From Dryomyza anilis (taxonomy: Eukaryota; Arthropoda; Insecta; Diptera; Dryomyzidae): a stretch of DNA of 64,000 nucleotides. The stretch lies in the NCBI GenBank assembly GCA_951804985.1, contig OX638132.1, positions 2,957,529-3,021,528 of the forward strand, given 5' to 3'. This document shows, one piece after another, positions 47,290 to 60,252 of this stretch (positions are counted from its first letter, which is position 1; each line of letters opens with the position of its first letter). The translations under genes were made by a program, and so were the position numbers. The notes beneath the pieces were generated by a model, which saw nothing but the letters and a program-made list of their open reading frames with translations, did no database searches and was not told the DNA's origin.

Positions 47290-49230
47290 AACATCATCAC
47301 TAACTATTCTAACCCTCCAATGCCATGACCGCATGACCGCAAAACATATCTTTTATTTAAAAAAAAAATACCACCTACCTCTATATGCTAATGGTACTGC
47401 GGAGATTCGTCTCTATGGAGTTTGGATATTTTTTATTTCAGATTTGTTCTTTTGGATCCATAATTACGATAGTCTGATTTTATGAGCTAAATATAAAAAT
47501 TGGACATTATTGGATAAACTGATGAACTATTAATACCGTCCTTTCATATCTACATAGTGAATTTAAATATATGTTAAAATAATGAAACACTTAAGTGTTA
47601 TGGTGTTACTGAGATCGATCAACCTTTTGCGCCAAACAACAATAAAAACACTTTTCAAAAAAAGATCTTTGATTAAATTAAACTCTTAATAATCATTTTG
47701 AAACTGATGTAATAAAGCATCTACAAATCCCTTACAGATTGCTAAAACTACTTGTATAAAACATGTACAAAACACTCACATTTTATTTAAAAAAAAAGTA
47801 TGAAACATGTACAATTTATGAAAATCAAAAACATGTTCTATTCAAATTTATGAAAATCACACATGGACTTGTGAAACTTCTATAACTTTAATATTTCTAT
47901 ATTTAAGACCCATTATTAAAAAGAAATCATACGTAATACGTGAATTATTTACTTGAGTTAAGTGTACAATACCGCGTATTTCCAAGCATAAATTTAAGGA
48001 ATTCAAAAAACGGTAACATTGGCATAAATTAAAGAGAATATGGTACACTGAGAAAAAATGTGTAAAAAAAAGAAATTGTTTAAAATTAAACACAAGCGTA
48101 CAATGAAAAACATCTTAAAACAATTTAATTTAAATTTAAAGCAATTGGTTCTCAACACAAAATTTAAAACAATTTTTTTTAAATTCAAAACTATAGGCGC
48201 ATAATCATAGACAAATTTAAAATCAGTTTTTTGACAATTTATTCTATACAAAAATTGTCGAAAAAATTGAATTGATTTTTTTAAGTTGACCTTTAATTAT
48301 TTGTTATTATGCGCCATTGTTACTATTTTTTTTTTGTTTTTGTAGTAAAAAAATAAAAAAAATATATTTTTTAAATTTTGTTATTATTATTTTTAACTTT
48401 TAATTTTTCTTCCGTTCTCGTTTGGAATGGTATGTGTTCTTACTAAAACCAATAACCTATTTTACTAACGTCTTATTATTGCTTATTATCCCGGTTTTAT
48501 AAAACTTAGTCCCTTAAATTGGGGCTATGAATAATATGTCAGGAAGACATCGAACACAATATTTCTGTTTAACGCGTAAATTCTGCCCCTTGATCTAAGT
48601 TATAAGCATTTCACATCGCAAATGAAGCATACCTTTAGGGGCATGTCACGAAATCTCGATTTTAACACCAATGTGATTAAATTGAAAACAATTTCGTTTA
48701 ATTTTAAAACGTTATGCTTCCTTTTAAACATTTTTTGTTAATTTTAAAATATTTTTTGTAATCTTTGTATAATCTTTCGAATGGTATTTCAATTTATTAA
48801 GTTTTTGGAAAGAATATATTTAAAATACGAATGAAATACATTCAACATAATTTTGATATAACCATTAAAAAATGCTTTTTCACGAATATATTGCTACACA
48901 TATCCTGAAATCATGTCAAATGTTAGGGGGTCTACCGACTCCTTACAAAATCTTTCTCTAAAACTCCACAAATCCTTCAAATGTACATTATGAGTCGAAC
49001 CAAATAAAATTAAAAAATAGTAATGAAAAAGTGTGTTATTTAAATTTTGTCATTTGATCTTTAATTAGCTTTAAATAACACAATTAATAATAGTAATAAT
49101 AATAGTAATGAAAGAGTAAAAATTAAATAATTTACAGACAATGCACAGAGAAATAAAATGTATTTTTTTTCATACATAAAAGTACATTTAAAAGAAAAGC
49201 TTTTGTTTTAAATATCGCAGCAGGATTCAA
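47290..49230. other. Intergenic stretch, nothing recognised
   Basis: AT-rich, no sustained frame with coding character, and no boundary-defined repeat. Confidence 0.45.
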
Positions 49231-49290
49231 GGACTTATTTCTGGGCCCAGCCGACCGCCTGTTCACTGTTTACACCGCTGTGTGGTTTGT

Positions 49291-50875
49291 TCATTTTGCG
49301 GTCATCGGGTCGCGATAGATGCCCGTGAAGAGCACCGCCTTCGTAACATGATCATAGATGAGGAACAGGAACGGATGGTTGCACTCGAATTTCGTCGGTT
49401 CCACGGGACGCGCCGAACGGAAGCTGAAGAGCACGGTAGCGGCGGCTGCGGTGCTTCCCTCCTCGTCGACCTTGATCTTGGCCACGTGCTTAGCATCACC
49501 GAACATCAGCTGTGATTTCGTATAGCCGCTAATATCGGCGTCATGATTGAATATGGAATTAATGCCAAGTTTGCGAAGAATCTGAAATAGCAAAGTTTTT
49601 TTTATAATATTTACACCCAGAAAAAAAATCCCTCAAATCCCATTAAAATTGGTCAATGGGATAATTATTGATTTAATAGTATACAAAAAATAAATATTTC
49701 CATATAAACTCAATGGAAATGTCATGTTATTTTGTAGTATTTAATGGTATTTTCCGATTAAAATAATAAATTATCCTATTGACAATTTTTAATAGTAAAA
49801 AACTATTATTTATATAGTATTTTTTTCAGAGTGTAGGATATCTTATAAAAAAATCATTAAATTAAACAACTATGTTGTATATTTTTATATCACTTACCGG
49901 CACCAGCTCCAGATTCTGTTCGAATTTGAACTTGGGCAAGGAAATATCGATCTCGCGCAGCATGCCGTCCTTTAGCGCAGCATCCAGTGTGTCGGGCGTC
50001 AACTTGGTCAACACATTCTCCAGGCCGTTGTCGGTGAACGGTGGCAACACAATCACCATGGAAATGTCCGACTCCTTGCCCTCCTCCCGCGACGTCTGAT
50101 ATGGCATCTCAAGGATGTGCGCTCCCAGACGTTCATCAATGGTCAAACTGTAAGTGCCGCGCTTTTGCATCATTGGCACAAACGACTGCTTGGTGCTGTT
50201 CGTATAGAAGATCTTCTGCATGGTTTCCTTTGGGTCGAACTGGTTGGCCCACTGGCCCTTGAAGTAAGCGGCATTGGCCAGCACCAGCTGCGTCTCGGCC
50301 GACACATCGCCGGGGCTGAGCATCTCGGAAATTTCGTTGCGCGTAATGTTTGCGATCCAGCCGTTGATGCGCATGCGGCTTTCGTCGGCCTTGTTGCGGA
50401 AGTCCATGGACTCCAGCTCATCCTCGAACAGGTCAAAGCTGCAGCCGTCCAGCTCGATGTCCTCCGAGAAGTAGATTTTGTCGGCGGACTCAAATTCCAG
50501 TGGCATCTGTGCGGCGCGAATAATGCGCGAGTTCTTCTCAACCTTGTAGGCGTGGCTGACGTGATTTCTATTGGTGGCCCAGCCCAGATGCAGAGCTTTG
50601 ATTAGCTCTTGCTCGGTATGGCCGCGCGCGCCGAAGTAAGCCAGCAGCAGCGCGTGATAGGTGCTGTAGGGCGAAAAGAAAATGTTCTCGTTGGGCGTCG
50701 CGCTCTGGATGGCACTCAGCATTGCGATGGTGAAGTTCTGTTCACCGCGATATAGCATTGTCTGTATGGAGCGCGGCACATTCATGTCGATCTCGATCGG
50801 GCAGGGCAATTGGGCGTTCAGCTGTTGGGTGAGCGTGAGTGCGGCCACCAGCAGGCAGGCGGCGAGTTTATACAT
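49291..50875 (-). CDS. Spn88Ea: Secreted inhibitory serpin (Spn88Ea-like)
   Basis: Serine protease inhibitor, 422 aa. Coding exons 50875-49898 and 49581-49291, joined in phase 0 (donor CCG|GTAAGT, acceptor ctatttcag|ATT). ATG at 50875-50873 opens a signal peptide (MYKLAACLLVAALTL...LNA). Serpin landmarks are present: NIFFSPYSTYHALLLAYFGARGHTEQEL, LVLANAAYFKGQW, VDEEGSTAAAAT hinge and ECNHPFLFLIYD. The hinge is rich in small residues, as in inhibitory serpins. Counting from it places P1-P1' at about Ser-Ala in FRSARPVEP. The name rests on similarity to Drosophila Spn88Ea (Serpin 5, a negative regulator of Toll activation); a paralogue is possible. An acceptor at 50889-50890 suggests a 5' UTR intron. 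Confidence 0.9.
49614..49833 (+). mobile_element. ~220-bp MITE, CACCCAGA family, inside the serpin intron
   Basis: TA|CACCCAGAAAAAAAA...TTTTTTTCAGAGTG|TA. It accounts for two thirds of the 316-bp serpin intron (49582-49897), leaving both splice sites intact. Confidence 0.85.
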
Positions 50876-50889
50876 GATGATGGTAAAGC

Positions 50890-52229
50890 TAAAAATGAAA
50901 CGAAAAGTTGAATAAATCTAAAATTTTGAACTTATTTAAATTACAGGGAATTATAGGACATTCGAGTTGGAGAATTGATTTTAAATGGTTGCCGGATGTG
51001 GTTGGACGCCTCAAAACTGCAACGTTTCAATTTAGCTTGCACCACTTTGTACCAGATTTGTAAGACTCAATCAAAATATTGTTTAAAAAGAGTCATATGT
51101 CTGGCGAATGATTGACCTTGACTTGTGTGACACATAGTCATGAAATTCCCAAGATATAAATAAAAAAATACTTCGAAATTCGGTGGGGTTTCAACAACGC
51201 TCAAATAATGCGATTTGCATACCAAAAACAACATAAGAAACCACAGAAAATATAAAAAACACAAATAAACGATTTATTTGATTTTATAATTTTACGTTAA
51301 CAAGTGTCAACGTTTTGGCCAAGACGTGACTTGTTGATTGCGTTGATGTGCGTGTGTTTTATATAATTTCGGGCTTAAATCAAGTTGCGACGGCGCATTG
51401 CTCAAGTTCGAATGGTGAGACATTGCGACATTCGTCAGATTGATAGATACATTTAAGCCAGAGGAGGTTTGACGAACGTTGCCCTAAAATCAGCATTCAG
51501 CTAAACCTGCTTGAACAAATTTGCAAAACGCGACTTTAATTATCAACCATGAGATGCTGAGTGCTCGAAAATAAAGTTAGTTGAACTTGTGTGTAGGGGG
51601 TGCCATGGAATTGAACATTTTGTGTTTTATTAGGATATATATTTTGATTTATTAGTAGTAATTGGCCTTTAAACGTTTTTAATTTGTGATTGTGGCAGTG
51701 AATTCTTAAAAGCATTTACGTGCTTCGCATATCAATTGGTAAAAAGCTTCAATATGTTGGTTTATTTAGTTTTTGCAATCACGATAGTTGTATTGTTTGA
51801 TTCATATGATTTGTCTTAATTATGAGATAAATAAAGAAAACATATTTGGTTTTTACTTAGACCAAAACACTATCCAAATTGTTCATTTAAAAGATTTTAA
51901 ATAGAAATAGGAATTTTAGTATAAATAGGAATTATGGTTATAAAAACCATTGATCAAACAAATTATCCTACGAAATATACGATGTTACAGGGAAATTGTG
52001 GTTTAATTTTTGGCGTACATATTGAATTTTCATTCTATTTTACATAATTTGAAGACTCTATCTGGAATGTTGAAATTCACGGAGCTAAATTCTAATTTAT
52101 TAAATTTTCGTAAACAAAATATTCCGTCGGAATTGCGCCATTCGAAAATATCTTGTATTTCATTTACATACATACAAATATTTTAAACGATGAATCTTAT
52201 TTTTAACTCGGCCAAATTTGTGTTTCTCA
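50890..52229. other. Serpin upstream region; nothing else recognised
   Basis: Likely contains the serpin 5' UTR intron, first exon and promoter (minus strand), but no element can be fixed. The rest is AT-rich without coding frames. Confidence 0.35.
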
Positions 52230-52448
52230 CACCCAGACAAAAATTCCCTCAAATCCCATTAAAATTGGTCAATAGGACAATTATTGATTTAATAGTATAC
52301 AAAAAATAAATCTTTTCATATAAACTCAATGGCAATGTCATGGTATTTTCTAGTATTTAATGTTATTTTCCGATAAAAATAATAGTTTATCCTATTGACG
52401 ATTTTTAATAGTAAAAAACTATTATTTATATAGTATTTTTTCTGGGTG
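52230..52448 (+). mobile_element. ~219-bp MITE, CACCCAGA family, third copy
   Basis: About 90% identical to 49614-49833, ends CACCCAGACAAAAA and TTTTTTCTGGGTG. Flanked by CA on both sides instead of TA. Confidence 0.85.
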
Positions 52449-53264
52449 CAGGTCCAGTTTTTAAGTCACAATTTGATATGAAACGTAGTTTTAACTAGAT
52501 GTAAATTGGTCTATTGTCAACAAATCACAAATATATTAAATGTTATATTAATTGATTACTTATTGTCTATCTGTCTATAAAATTAAAAGGTAACCAGCCG
52601 ATTTCATTAGGAAAACACGCGTTTAAAAAATTTGGAAAGGTTTAAACCAAGTATAAAGTTATACTGAAATATTGGGCCTAGATGTTATTAAAGTTGAAAA
52701 ATGTTTGCCATGTTAACAATTTAAATTCCTGATTCCTCTATAAAATGTTCTATTTTGTTTACCTCAAACATTTGATAGTCTTGAAACGTTTTTATTTAGC
52801 GTATTCACAGCTTCATGGTATTGGTACGACATTGATGGGATAGGTCAGTACGGCATTGAACTGTGTGCACCATTTTCGGCTTTTTAAAATATATCATTAA
52901 ATAATTCCAACTGATTCTTATAAAATTAGGTTTTTTTTTTAAATGAACATAAATATTCCTCGATTTGAAAAGTAAAACAAATAAATTAACCTTTATATCA
53001 CAAAATACGACACCAAAAAACATGCCTCAGTGATACTCTCAAATACAACACTTGTGGTATTTCACTTTTATAAGGGATGCAACAACAAATTGACGTTTTA
53101 CCATACTAAAATACGATGAACTGCGAATACGCTAATTATATATAATTATCGTGATTTTCTTTTGAAGAGGGATTGAAACCTATATTTATTTTATTTTTGA
53201 AACCGAAACCGCTACACAACAATCGGCAATTAGTATCTAAAATCAAAAAAAAAAGTATAAAAAA

Positions 53265-54143
53265 CACTCAGAAGAAAATGTACCATTAAGTACTTAATGG
53301 TACGACCATTGATCTTATGGTTCATGTATTAGTAGTTTTTTCATTTTAAATCAAAAGTTTTCTTATTAATTTGACAGTATTCGAAAAATTCAGCACCATA
53401 AATTTAAAAATTTCAGTATTACTATTTTTAATAGAATAAATACTATTATTTCAATGGTTTCCTCCTATAATAGTAAAGGTGGCAAAAAAAAATACATAAA
53501 AACGAATAAAAACATGTTCGTTTTGTGCGTTATTCTGCGTGTTTGCTCAAATTGGTCGCATGCATTTTTTGTGATAATCGACATTATGACGCGTTTATCT
53601 TTGGTAAGAACTCAATGTTTTTAATGTAATTTCATTATATTTAAACTTTTTGTTTTATTTATTACAGAAAATAAATAATACATCGAATTACTGTTATGCC
53701 AACGGACTCAAAAATATATGCAGACTCAAGTATTACAATCAATTATTGGAAACTGAAGCGAACAATAAATGTGTTATAATCTTTTGCAACGAGAAGTGTC
53801 TTTTTATGTGTGTGATTTATAAAAGTGAATTTCCATTTCGACATATAAACAAAATAAAATATACAATAAATTAACTAAAATCCATTTTGGTTTTAATAAA
53901 TTATTAGGAAAATTTAATTCGACTATACCATAAAAGTAATAATACGTATCAATTAAATATTTATAGGTCTTGCTTATTGTAATTAAAAGAATACATTATA
54001 AAATGTATGGTACAACATCATATTGTATTAAAAATTTGAATATTATTAAACTAATGGTACGCTTCCTATTGACCAATTTTAATTGTATAAATTTTTGTTT
54101 TTCTTTGAAATACTATTAATTTACCATGTTTTTTTTCTGGGTG
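53265..54143 (+). mobile_element. ~880-bp TIR element carrying a spliced small ORF, copy 1
   Basis: Ends CACTCAGAAGAAAATGTACC and (inverted) CATGGTTTTTTTTCTGGGTG-type. The last 100 bp resemble the 220-bp CACCCAGA MITEs ('gaccaattttaat', 'aaatactattaa'). The second copy is 60253-61135. The middle holds an open frame with a conserved GT-AG intron (53514-53874). Confidence 0.75.
53514..53874 (+). CDS. Putative small Cys-rich protein inside the TIR element
   Basis: Two-exon frame: 53514-53603, then donor GTAAGA, acceptor attacag, then 53668-53874. It predicts 98 aa starting MFVLCVILRVCSNWSHAFF, which could act as a signal peptide or be a short hydrophobic start. The second exon reads KINNTSNYCYANGLKN and contains FCNEKCLFMCV, with eight cysteines overall. 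The donor, acceptor, phase and whole second exon (69 codons, no indel) are conserved in the copy at 60501-60866. Substitutions between copies are mostly amino-acid-changing (about 16 codons versus 7 silent), so the sequence is not clearly under purifying selection. No family recognised. Confidence 0.35.
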
Positions 54144-54145
54144 TA

Positions 54146-56450
54146 GGTACTTTAATCAAAAATATTTATATCGTCGTCGTCGAACGAAAATTCATCAAAT
54201 ACATTTTTATGAAAAACTTAATTTTCGAGTTTGTTTATTAATATTATACATTTCAAAGTTGAAAAATTAATTAATAGATTTACATTTTATCATGTGGTAA
54301 AAAAAATTGAGATCAACGATTAAAAATTGACAGATTTATAAAGATTTGTGTATATGAATATTTGGTATTTTAAAAATGTATTTGGTGACTTTTCGGTCCA
54401 CAACGACAATATGTAAATTAATTTATTTTTAATTTTGTATTCAAATTAGGATACAAATTTTTAAGTAATTGGTTTTTAGTGCTAAAATATTTCGGATTTA
54501 TGTTCAGACATTCTAAATATGGAAAAAAATACAAAATACCTAAATCGAACCCGGTATTAACTTGCCAGCAGTATGCCGAAATTGTTTCGTTACTTTAAAA
54601 AGAAGTTTAGATTTCAATCCTTGTTTTTGACTATTTAAGTTTTGAATTTTTAATGGTTTCAGAAGTCTCTTTAAAAATGATTTTAAGTTTGGCATAATAT
54701 TCAGTTGAAGACTACAGTATATGTATATAAATTATTGCTGAAATATATTTCGTACCTAAAAACCACAAACGTGCCAACTCAATTAATAGTAATTGGCATA
54801 AATAAATATAAGCATTTATCTCACTGCACCATGTTGTAATTTCGGGTACAATAACACTTTTCACAACAACTAAAACGTTAACAGTTAGTTGAAGTAAAAT
54901 TAAATAAATAGTGTACAAAAAAAAAGTGAAAGTTAACTGGTTTTCACAAAAATTACATAAAATAATAAAAGAAATTGAACGGAGATATTTGCATTGTATG
55001 GTGGGGCCCATTTGTTAAAAATCACAGTAAATACTAAATAAAAGTATAACGATCTAAGGGCGGACCCAACGCACTGACGTCAGTCACAGTTGCGTGAGCA
55101 TTAAAATCACTGACTGCATAGCGGTGATAAAATGAATCATGATTTTAAAACATATTAAATATTTGCATACAGCCTACTTGAGTACCGAAATACCTTGTGT
55201 ATGGTACACATATGTATAATAACGAGGGTATTCGTGGCCGATGTAGTTACGCATCAATGAAGGCTTTTGTGCATGGCAATGCTTACAGTTAAAGCACTGC
55301 GTAATCTTGTCTCCCAATGGGTTCATGACTCATAATACAAACAGTTTAATGCAATCACGAACTACAAATAAAAATAACAAAAGCATTTCGAAAAATCATC
55401 TTAAGTACGACTTGTAACAGTTTAGCAAAAATTGAACAAAAAAAAAACACTTAAAATTGTAAGACTCATTTTGTGAAACAGATGAAAAGATATTCAGACT
55501 TGGCGATTGACAATATGTCTGTCATTAAACGTATTTGGGGAATACCAAAGTTGGTTGGTCGCTGGTTTGACTAGCTATAACTTGTTTTTTCGATATTGAA
55601 GCGACCGACATGCATAAAGATTAATGTTACGTTAAGTCATAACGGCAATTTAATTATTGTCGTAGTATTAGCAATATTTTAAAATAAAATCCCATACCAA
55701 AAAGTTACTTTTTCTTAATGATTATATTTGACATTTTATTTATTATTTAAAATTTAAACCTAAATTCCCAAACAAATTTATAAAATAATATGGTAATATA
55801 TTGAAAATATAAATTAAATACTGATGATTGTTATTAAAAAATTAGTAACATTTAAAAAGTAATTTTTTTATTTAAACTTGAATTTATATTTAAAAATGTA
55901 AATAATTGGTAAAATATGTTTTTTAAAATGGTTTTTTATCGAAAAATTATTAAGAAACAAAACAGAAAAAATAACATAAACAGAAATCACCAACAGAAAT
56001 TCCGAAATTCTTGGATGTGTCATGAGCCTTAAGTGTTGAAGGGTATTTTTTTGCCATATCTTAAAATGATAGGTATATCTGTAGAACTTCCGCATTTAAA
56101 TTGCACATTTCAACACATTACCGTCAATGTCTGAGACTTACTTTAAAAAGCATTAAGCTAAGCTTATCGCAATTATTAGGTTCCCAAGTTTGGCATTAAC
56201 GACATATACAATAGAAGAAAATAACAAAGCGTTGCTTGATTACTTCAAGTGTTCTGAAAAATCCAGTCGTAAATTAAATGTTATTAGGTTTTGCATATTA
56301 AAAAAAAATGACGTATCTATACATATAGAAAAATTGCTTTCTTTTAAAAGTGTGGTAGATTTTAATTACTGGTTTTACCCACGAAAATAATAAACATTTA
56401 AATCATTTTAATATGACAAAATGACCCTGACATTTGAGAGATATTTCCCA
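54146..56450. other. Intergenic stretch, nothing recognised
   Basis: AT-rich. A mixed-composition block lies at about 55050-55350 with a perfect CRE-like TGACGTCA (55075-55082). A 66-codon frame at 56190-56390 has no motif. Confidence 0.4.
55075..55082. promoter_or_regulatory. CRE-like palindrome TGACGTCA
   Basis: Perfect full CRE within 'cactgacgtcagtcac', in a GC-richer island. This is the consensus for CREB/ATF bZIP proteins. No adjacent gene; could be chance. Confidence 0.3.
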
Positions 56451-57190
56451 GCAAACATTTTGAGTCTTTTAAGACTCCTCATATATGAGCTCTTAAAAGA
56501 GCCCAAAAAAACTCACAACTCCTGGGTAGAGGGCCCCATTTTATGAGCCTTGAAACCTTCATATTTATGAGACTTAATACTCCTAAAACATTCATATTTG
56601 AGCACCAAAAAGAGCCCAAAAAGGTTCCCGACTTCTGGGTAGAAGGCACGATTTTATGAGCTCAGAAACACTTATATTTATGGGACTTTGATAACTCCTA
56701 AAACAGTACTAAAATGAGCCCCAAAAGACTACAGAAACTTGGGTGGTGGACACGCTTTTAAGAGCACGTAAATCCGCATATTTTTGATCATTTTAACTAT
56801 TATTAAAACATTTACATATTTGAGAATTTCTAGACAACACAATTACTTCAATCTTGGAGTTTTCGCCTCTTCAGAAATATAAAATGTGTCTAAATGTTCA
56901 TGTTTTTCTTAATCCAAACATCCGTGAGAAAATGCATCCATTTCAAGTAAACCCATGAAATATATAGGTTTGTCTGTTGAACTTACACTATATTAGAAAT
57001 CAATTTTATTTAAACAGTAGGCTCCTGAAATACTCTTAAATTTGATGATTTTATGAGTTTCATTTGAGGGGGTATGAGTCTATTTTCTGAGCGCTCAGAA
57101 ACAATTTTATTTTTGATGCTTTTATGAGTGCTCCTAAATAATTCTTAAATATGAATCTTTTATGAGTAATATATTTAAGAGCTCCGAAAA
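56450..57190. repeat. Degenerate ~120-bp tandem repeat
   Basis: Units begin 'gagcccaaaa...ctcctgggtagagggc', pass through 'attttatgagc' and 'catatttatgagac', and repeat at about 56500, 56617 and 56720, then decay to about 57190. The left edge reads CCCAGCAAACATTTTGAGTC. Confidence 0.6.
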
Positions 57191-60100
57191 CAAGAAGAAG
57201 AAAATTATGATGCATTTTTTGTTATTCATAAATATATATTGTCTGCATATATGTTAATATTTTTAAACTTTAATCCAAATAGAGCGGAATTGGGCCGGAA
57301 TTTTTATTTACCTTAGTTTTCCATATATCATTAGTTTTTTGCATTTTTTTAAATGACTTTTTAAATAAAAAGCCTTCAACATTTTAACAAATTCGTAAAT
57401 ATTTTGTATGTTCACTTTAATTACAAAATTCGAACTCAAAATCTAACTTTTGAGATAAAAATACCATACAATTAATAGTTTTTTAACTATTCAAATTAGT
57501 CAATGGAAGAAAAAAAAATTTATCAGTAAATACCATTATAAACGATAAAATACAAATAAATTATTTTTGAGATATAATTTCATAAAAATCCCAAAATTTA
57601 AAGAATAAGTTGAATTTATTTGTTAAAACTTTTGAGACAAACAAAAAAATTGGTACTCTCAGTTTATTTGCTGTACTGTCTGTCTTATATATACCAATAC
57701 CATTAAACTGTGAATACGCTAAATATTAATGCTTTCTTTGTTTTCAGATTCATTTGTGTACTGTTAAATGTATACTGTAAAATGTATAGTATGTTTTTCT
57801 TTGCGCTTATAATCACTAAAGGAATATATAGAAACACACATTCCAGCTGATAAACCATGGGTCAAAAATCAAGTGATTATAAAATCTTTACACCGACCAT
57901 GGTCTGGTAATATAGAAATACGTTATATTGTGCAATACATTATTTGACATAGAAAAATATAAAAAAATTATGAAAAAAAATAAATGTACATTTCTCTCCA
58001 CTGTAACATATTTACTATCATCAATAAATTAAAAAAGCACACGTTTTTTATGATTTATCGAAAATTTCGAACTTTTGAATTTTTGTCAATGTAGAAAACC
58101 CTCATATTTTGATCGCAAATAACGATGACTTGTACTTTCAAGAAAATATATCGTAAAAAAATAACTGCTTTGATAAATATTGCTGTAGTGAAGAAGTCTA
58201 AATAATTTCATAGCACCCTTTCCTCGGAGATAATTAACCGGTCTTAGTTCTGACAATTTTAAATGAATTGAACCGGCAACGTGAATTAACACCTCATGTA
58301 GACCTTTAGACCTATCACAGAACTGGTCTTCAAGGTCCTTTTCTTAGTCGGTACAAATGGTACCGACCACAGATCATGTATAATGATTACGAACTGTTTC
58401 ATTCCTGCATACCTTCTGACGAGTCTTTTTTTTACAAGTCACGTGATAGATTTTTACGTTTATAGTATTTCAAAATATTAAAAATTATTTAAAATTGTTT
58501 AAAATAAATGCAACGACATTAATTTCGAACTTGGGGGAAAATTACAAAATACACGCAATGAATTGAATACCCATAGTAGCGTCTGTAAAAATACATACAG
58601 CAACAACAATAGTTATAACAACAACGCACGCTGACATGAATTATTTATTTAACAAATTTATTGAATAGTATGAAGTAATTATTGGGTTTTCCCCGCGGCC
58701 GATCCAGCATTAACTATATGCGCGCAATCGATTATTGTATGCTTGAGCCAAACTCTGTTATTTATTAAATTTGTAATTAAAGAAAAATATGAAGAAAAAT
58801 ATTTAAAATAATTTTTAATTTTTAACTAAACCGCAATTAATTAATTGCTCGTGCTGATATAACAGACCGGTTTCTGGCATGTTTTGTTGGTGGGGGCTAT
58901 TGGGAAATATTCCCGACTCCCGTTTAACCGGTCAGCAAACAACAAAAAACAAATCAAAAACACAATATTCAATCTTCGTTCACATGCCCCAAAACAATAT
59001 ACGATGTATATTGAAAGTACCAATAACACAGTGCGACAAAATATAATATACGTTAATATATGTTGGTGGTTCTACTATCCTTTTAAGCTTTCTTTTGATT
59101 TAACTGTTTTTAAAACACGAAATTTTTACCGTTTTATCGTAAACACATATTAAATAATTGTCTCATGCTTGGTATTCACTTATTTTGATTTTTAATTTTG
59201 GACAGTTTAAATTTTGGACAGTTTCTGCTTCGCAATCACAGTGTAAAGAAAACAAATATGACACAAATTGCCATATTGAAATCCAGGCATTGGGAACATT
59301 TGAACTCATCTTATTTTTATATTTTGATTTTCTTTTTTATTAATATTTATCAATTTATTATTTTTCTTTATCATATTTTTTTATACATATTAAAACACTA
59401 ATGGATGCAGACTCAAACAAGATATCAACCACTAAAATCGGTTCAAAATTGATTGAGGCATACGCAAATGTATAAATTAATTTTAAATCTCCAAGGTCTC
59501 CACTCATATAAACTTCTTAAAAACTCGCTTAAATTTATCTCGATTTCAATGGTTGATATCGTCGTTGTAGAACGAAAAGTCACCATTTTCAAAAAGTATT
59601 TACAATTACATTTTCATTTACAAAAATCTTTATATATCTGTCAATTGTTACGAAAAAGCTAAACATTTTGTAATGTTTCGGATATATATTAAAAAAATAT
59701 ATATATTTTATATATATATTTTAAAAAAAGTCAACAATATATTAAAACAGTAAACCAAAATTTCAAATGGATTTACTCGATTTATATATAGTTTTTTGAT
59801 CCTTAAATATTGGGGATATATTCAAAATTTCGTGTATGCACTAGTTGTCTGCCTAAGAAGAAATAATTTGCTCCTTAAATAATATGGTTTAGCTGTCGCA
59901 CTGTGTATTGATAGTGACCACAATAATAATAAATAACAATTATATTTTCCGAACTTTACTTTTTCGTTTTTCACTTTTTTTCCGTGATGATTGCTGACTG
60001 CACCGTATGAAAGTCGTTTAACTACTGAGGCGGCCGCTCAAAGCTCAAATACCAAATACGTTACTTACGTTTAACAAAACTCGGTTTTAACCAGTGTCAC

Positions 60101-60252
60101 CAGATTGTCCGATAAATATTTTTTAGCTCGTTCCGCTTTATATATTACAAAAAGCGCCGAACTGAATAACAGTATTGAATTTGATCAGGAACTTAGGGCG
60201 TTTATTTTTCTCGCCAATATGACTTATTTAATAAATAGAGGAACACGGCGTA
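57191..60252. other. Intergenic stretch, nothing recognised
   Basis: AT-rich. Small GC-richer patches occur at about 58685-58740 and 60020-60050 (both contain CGGCCG) without coding character. Confidence 0.4.

Noticed and set aside
50117..50605. 162-codon plus-strand ORF inside the serpin
   Set aside because: Antisense shadow of the serpin exon, which carries all the family motifs.
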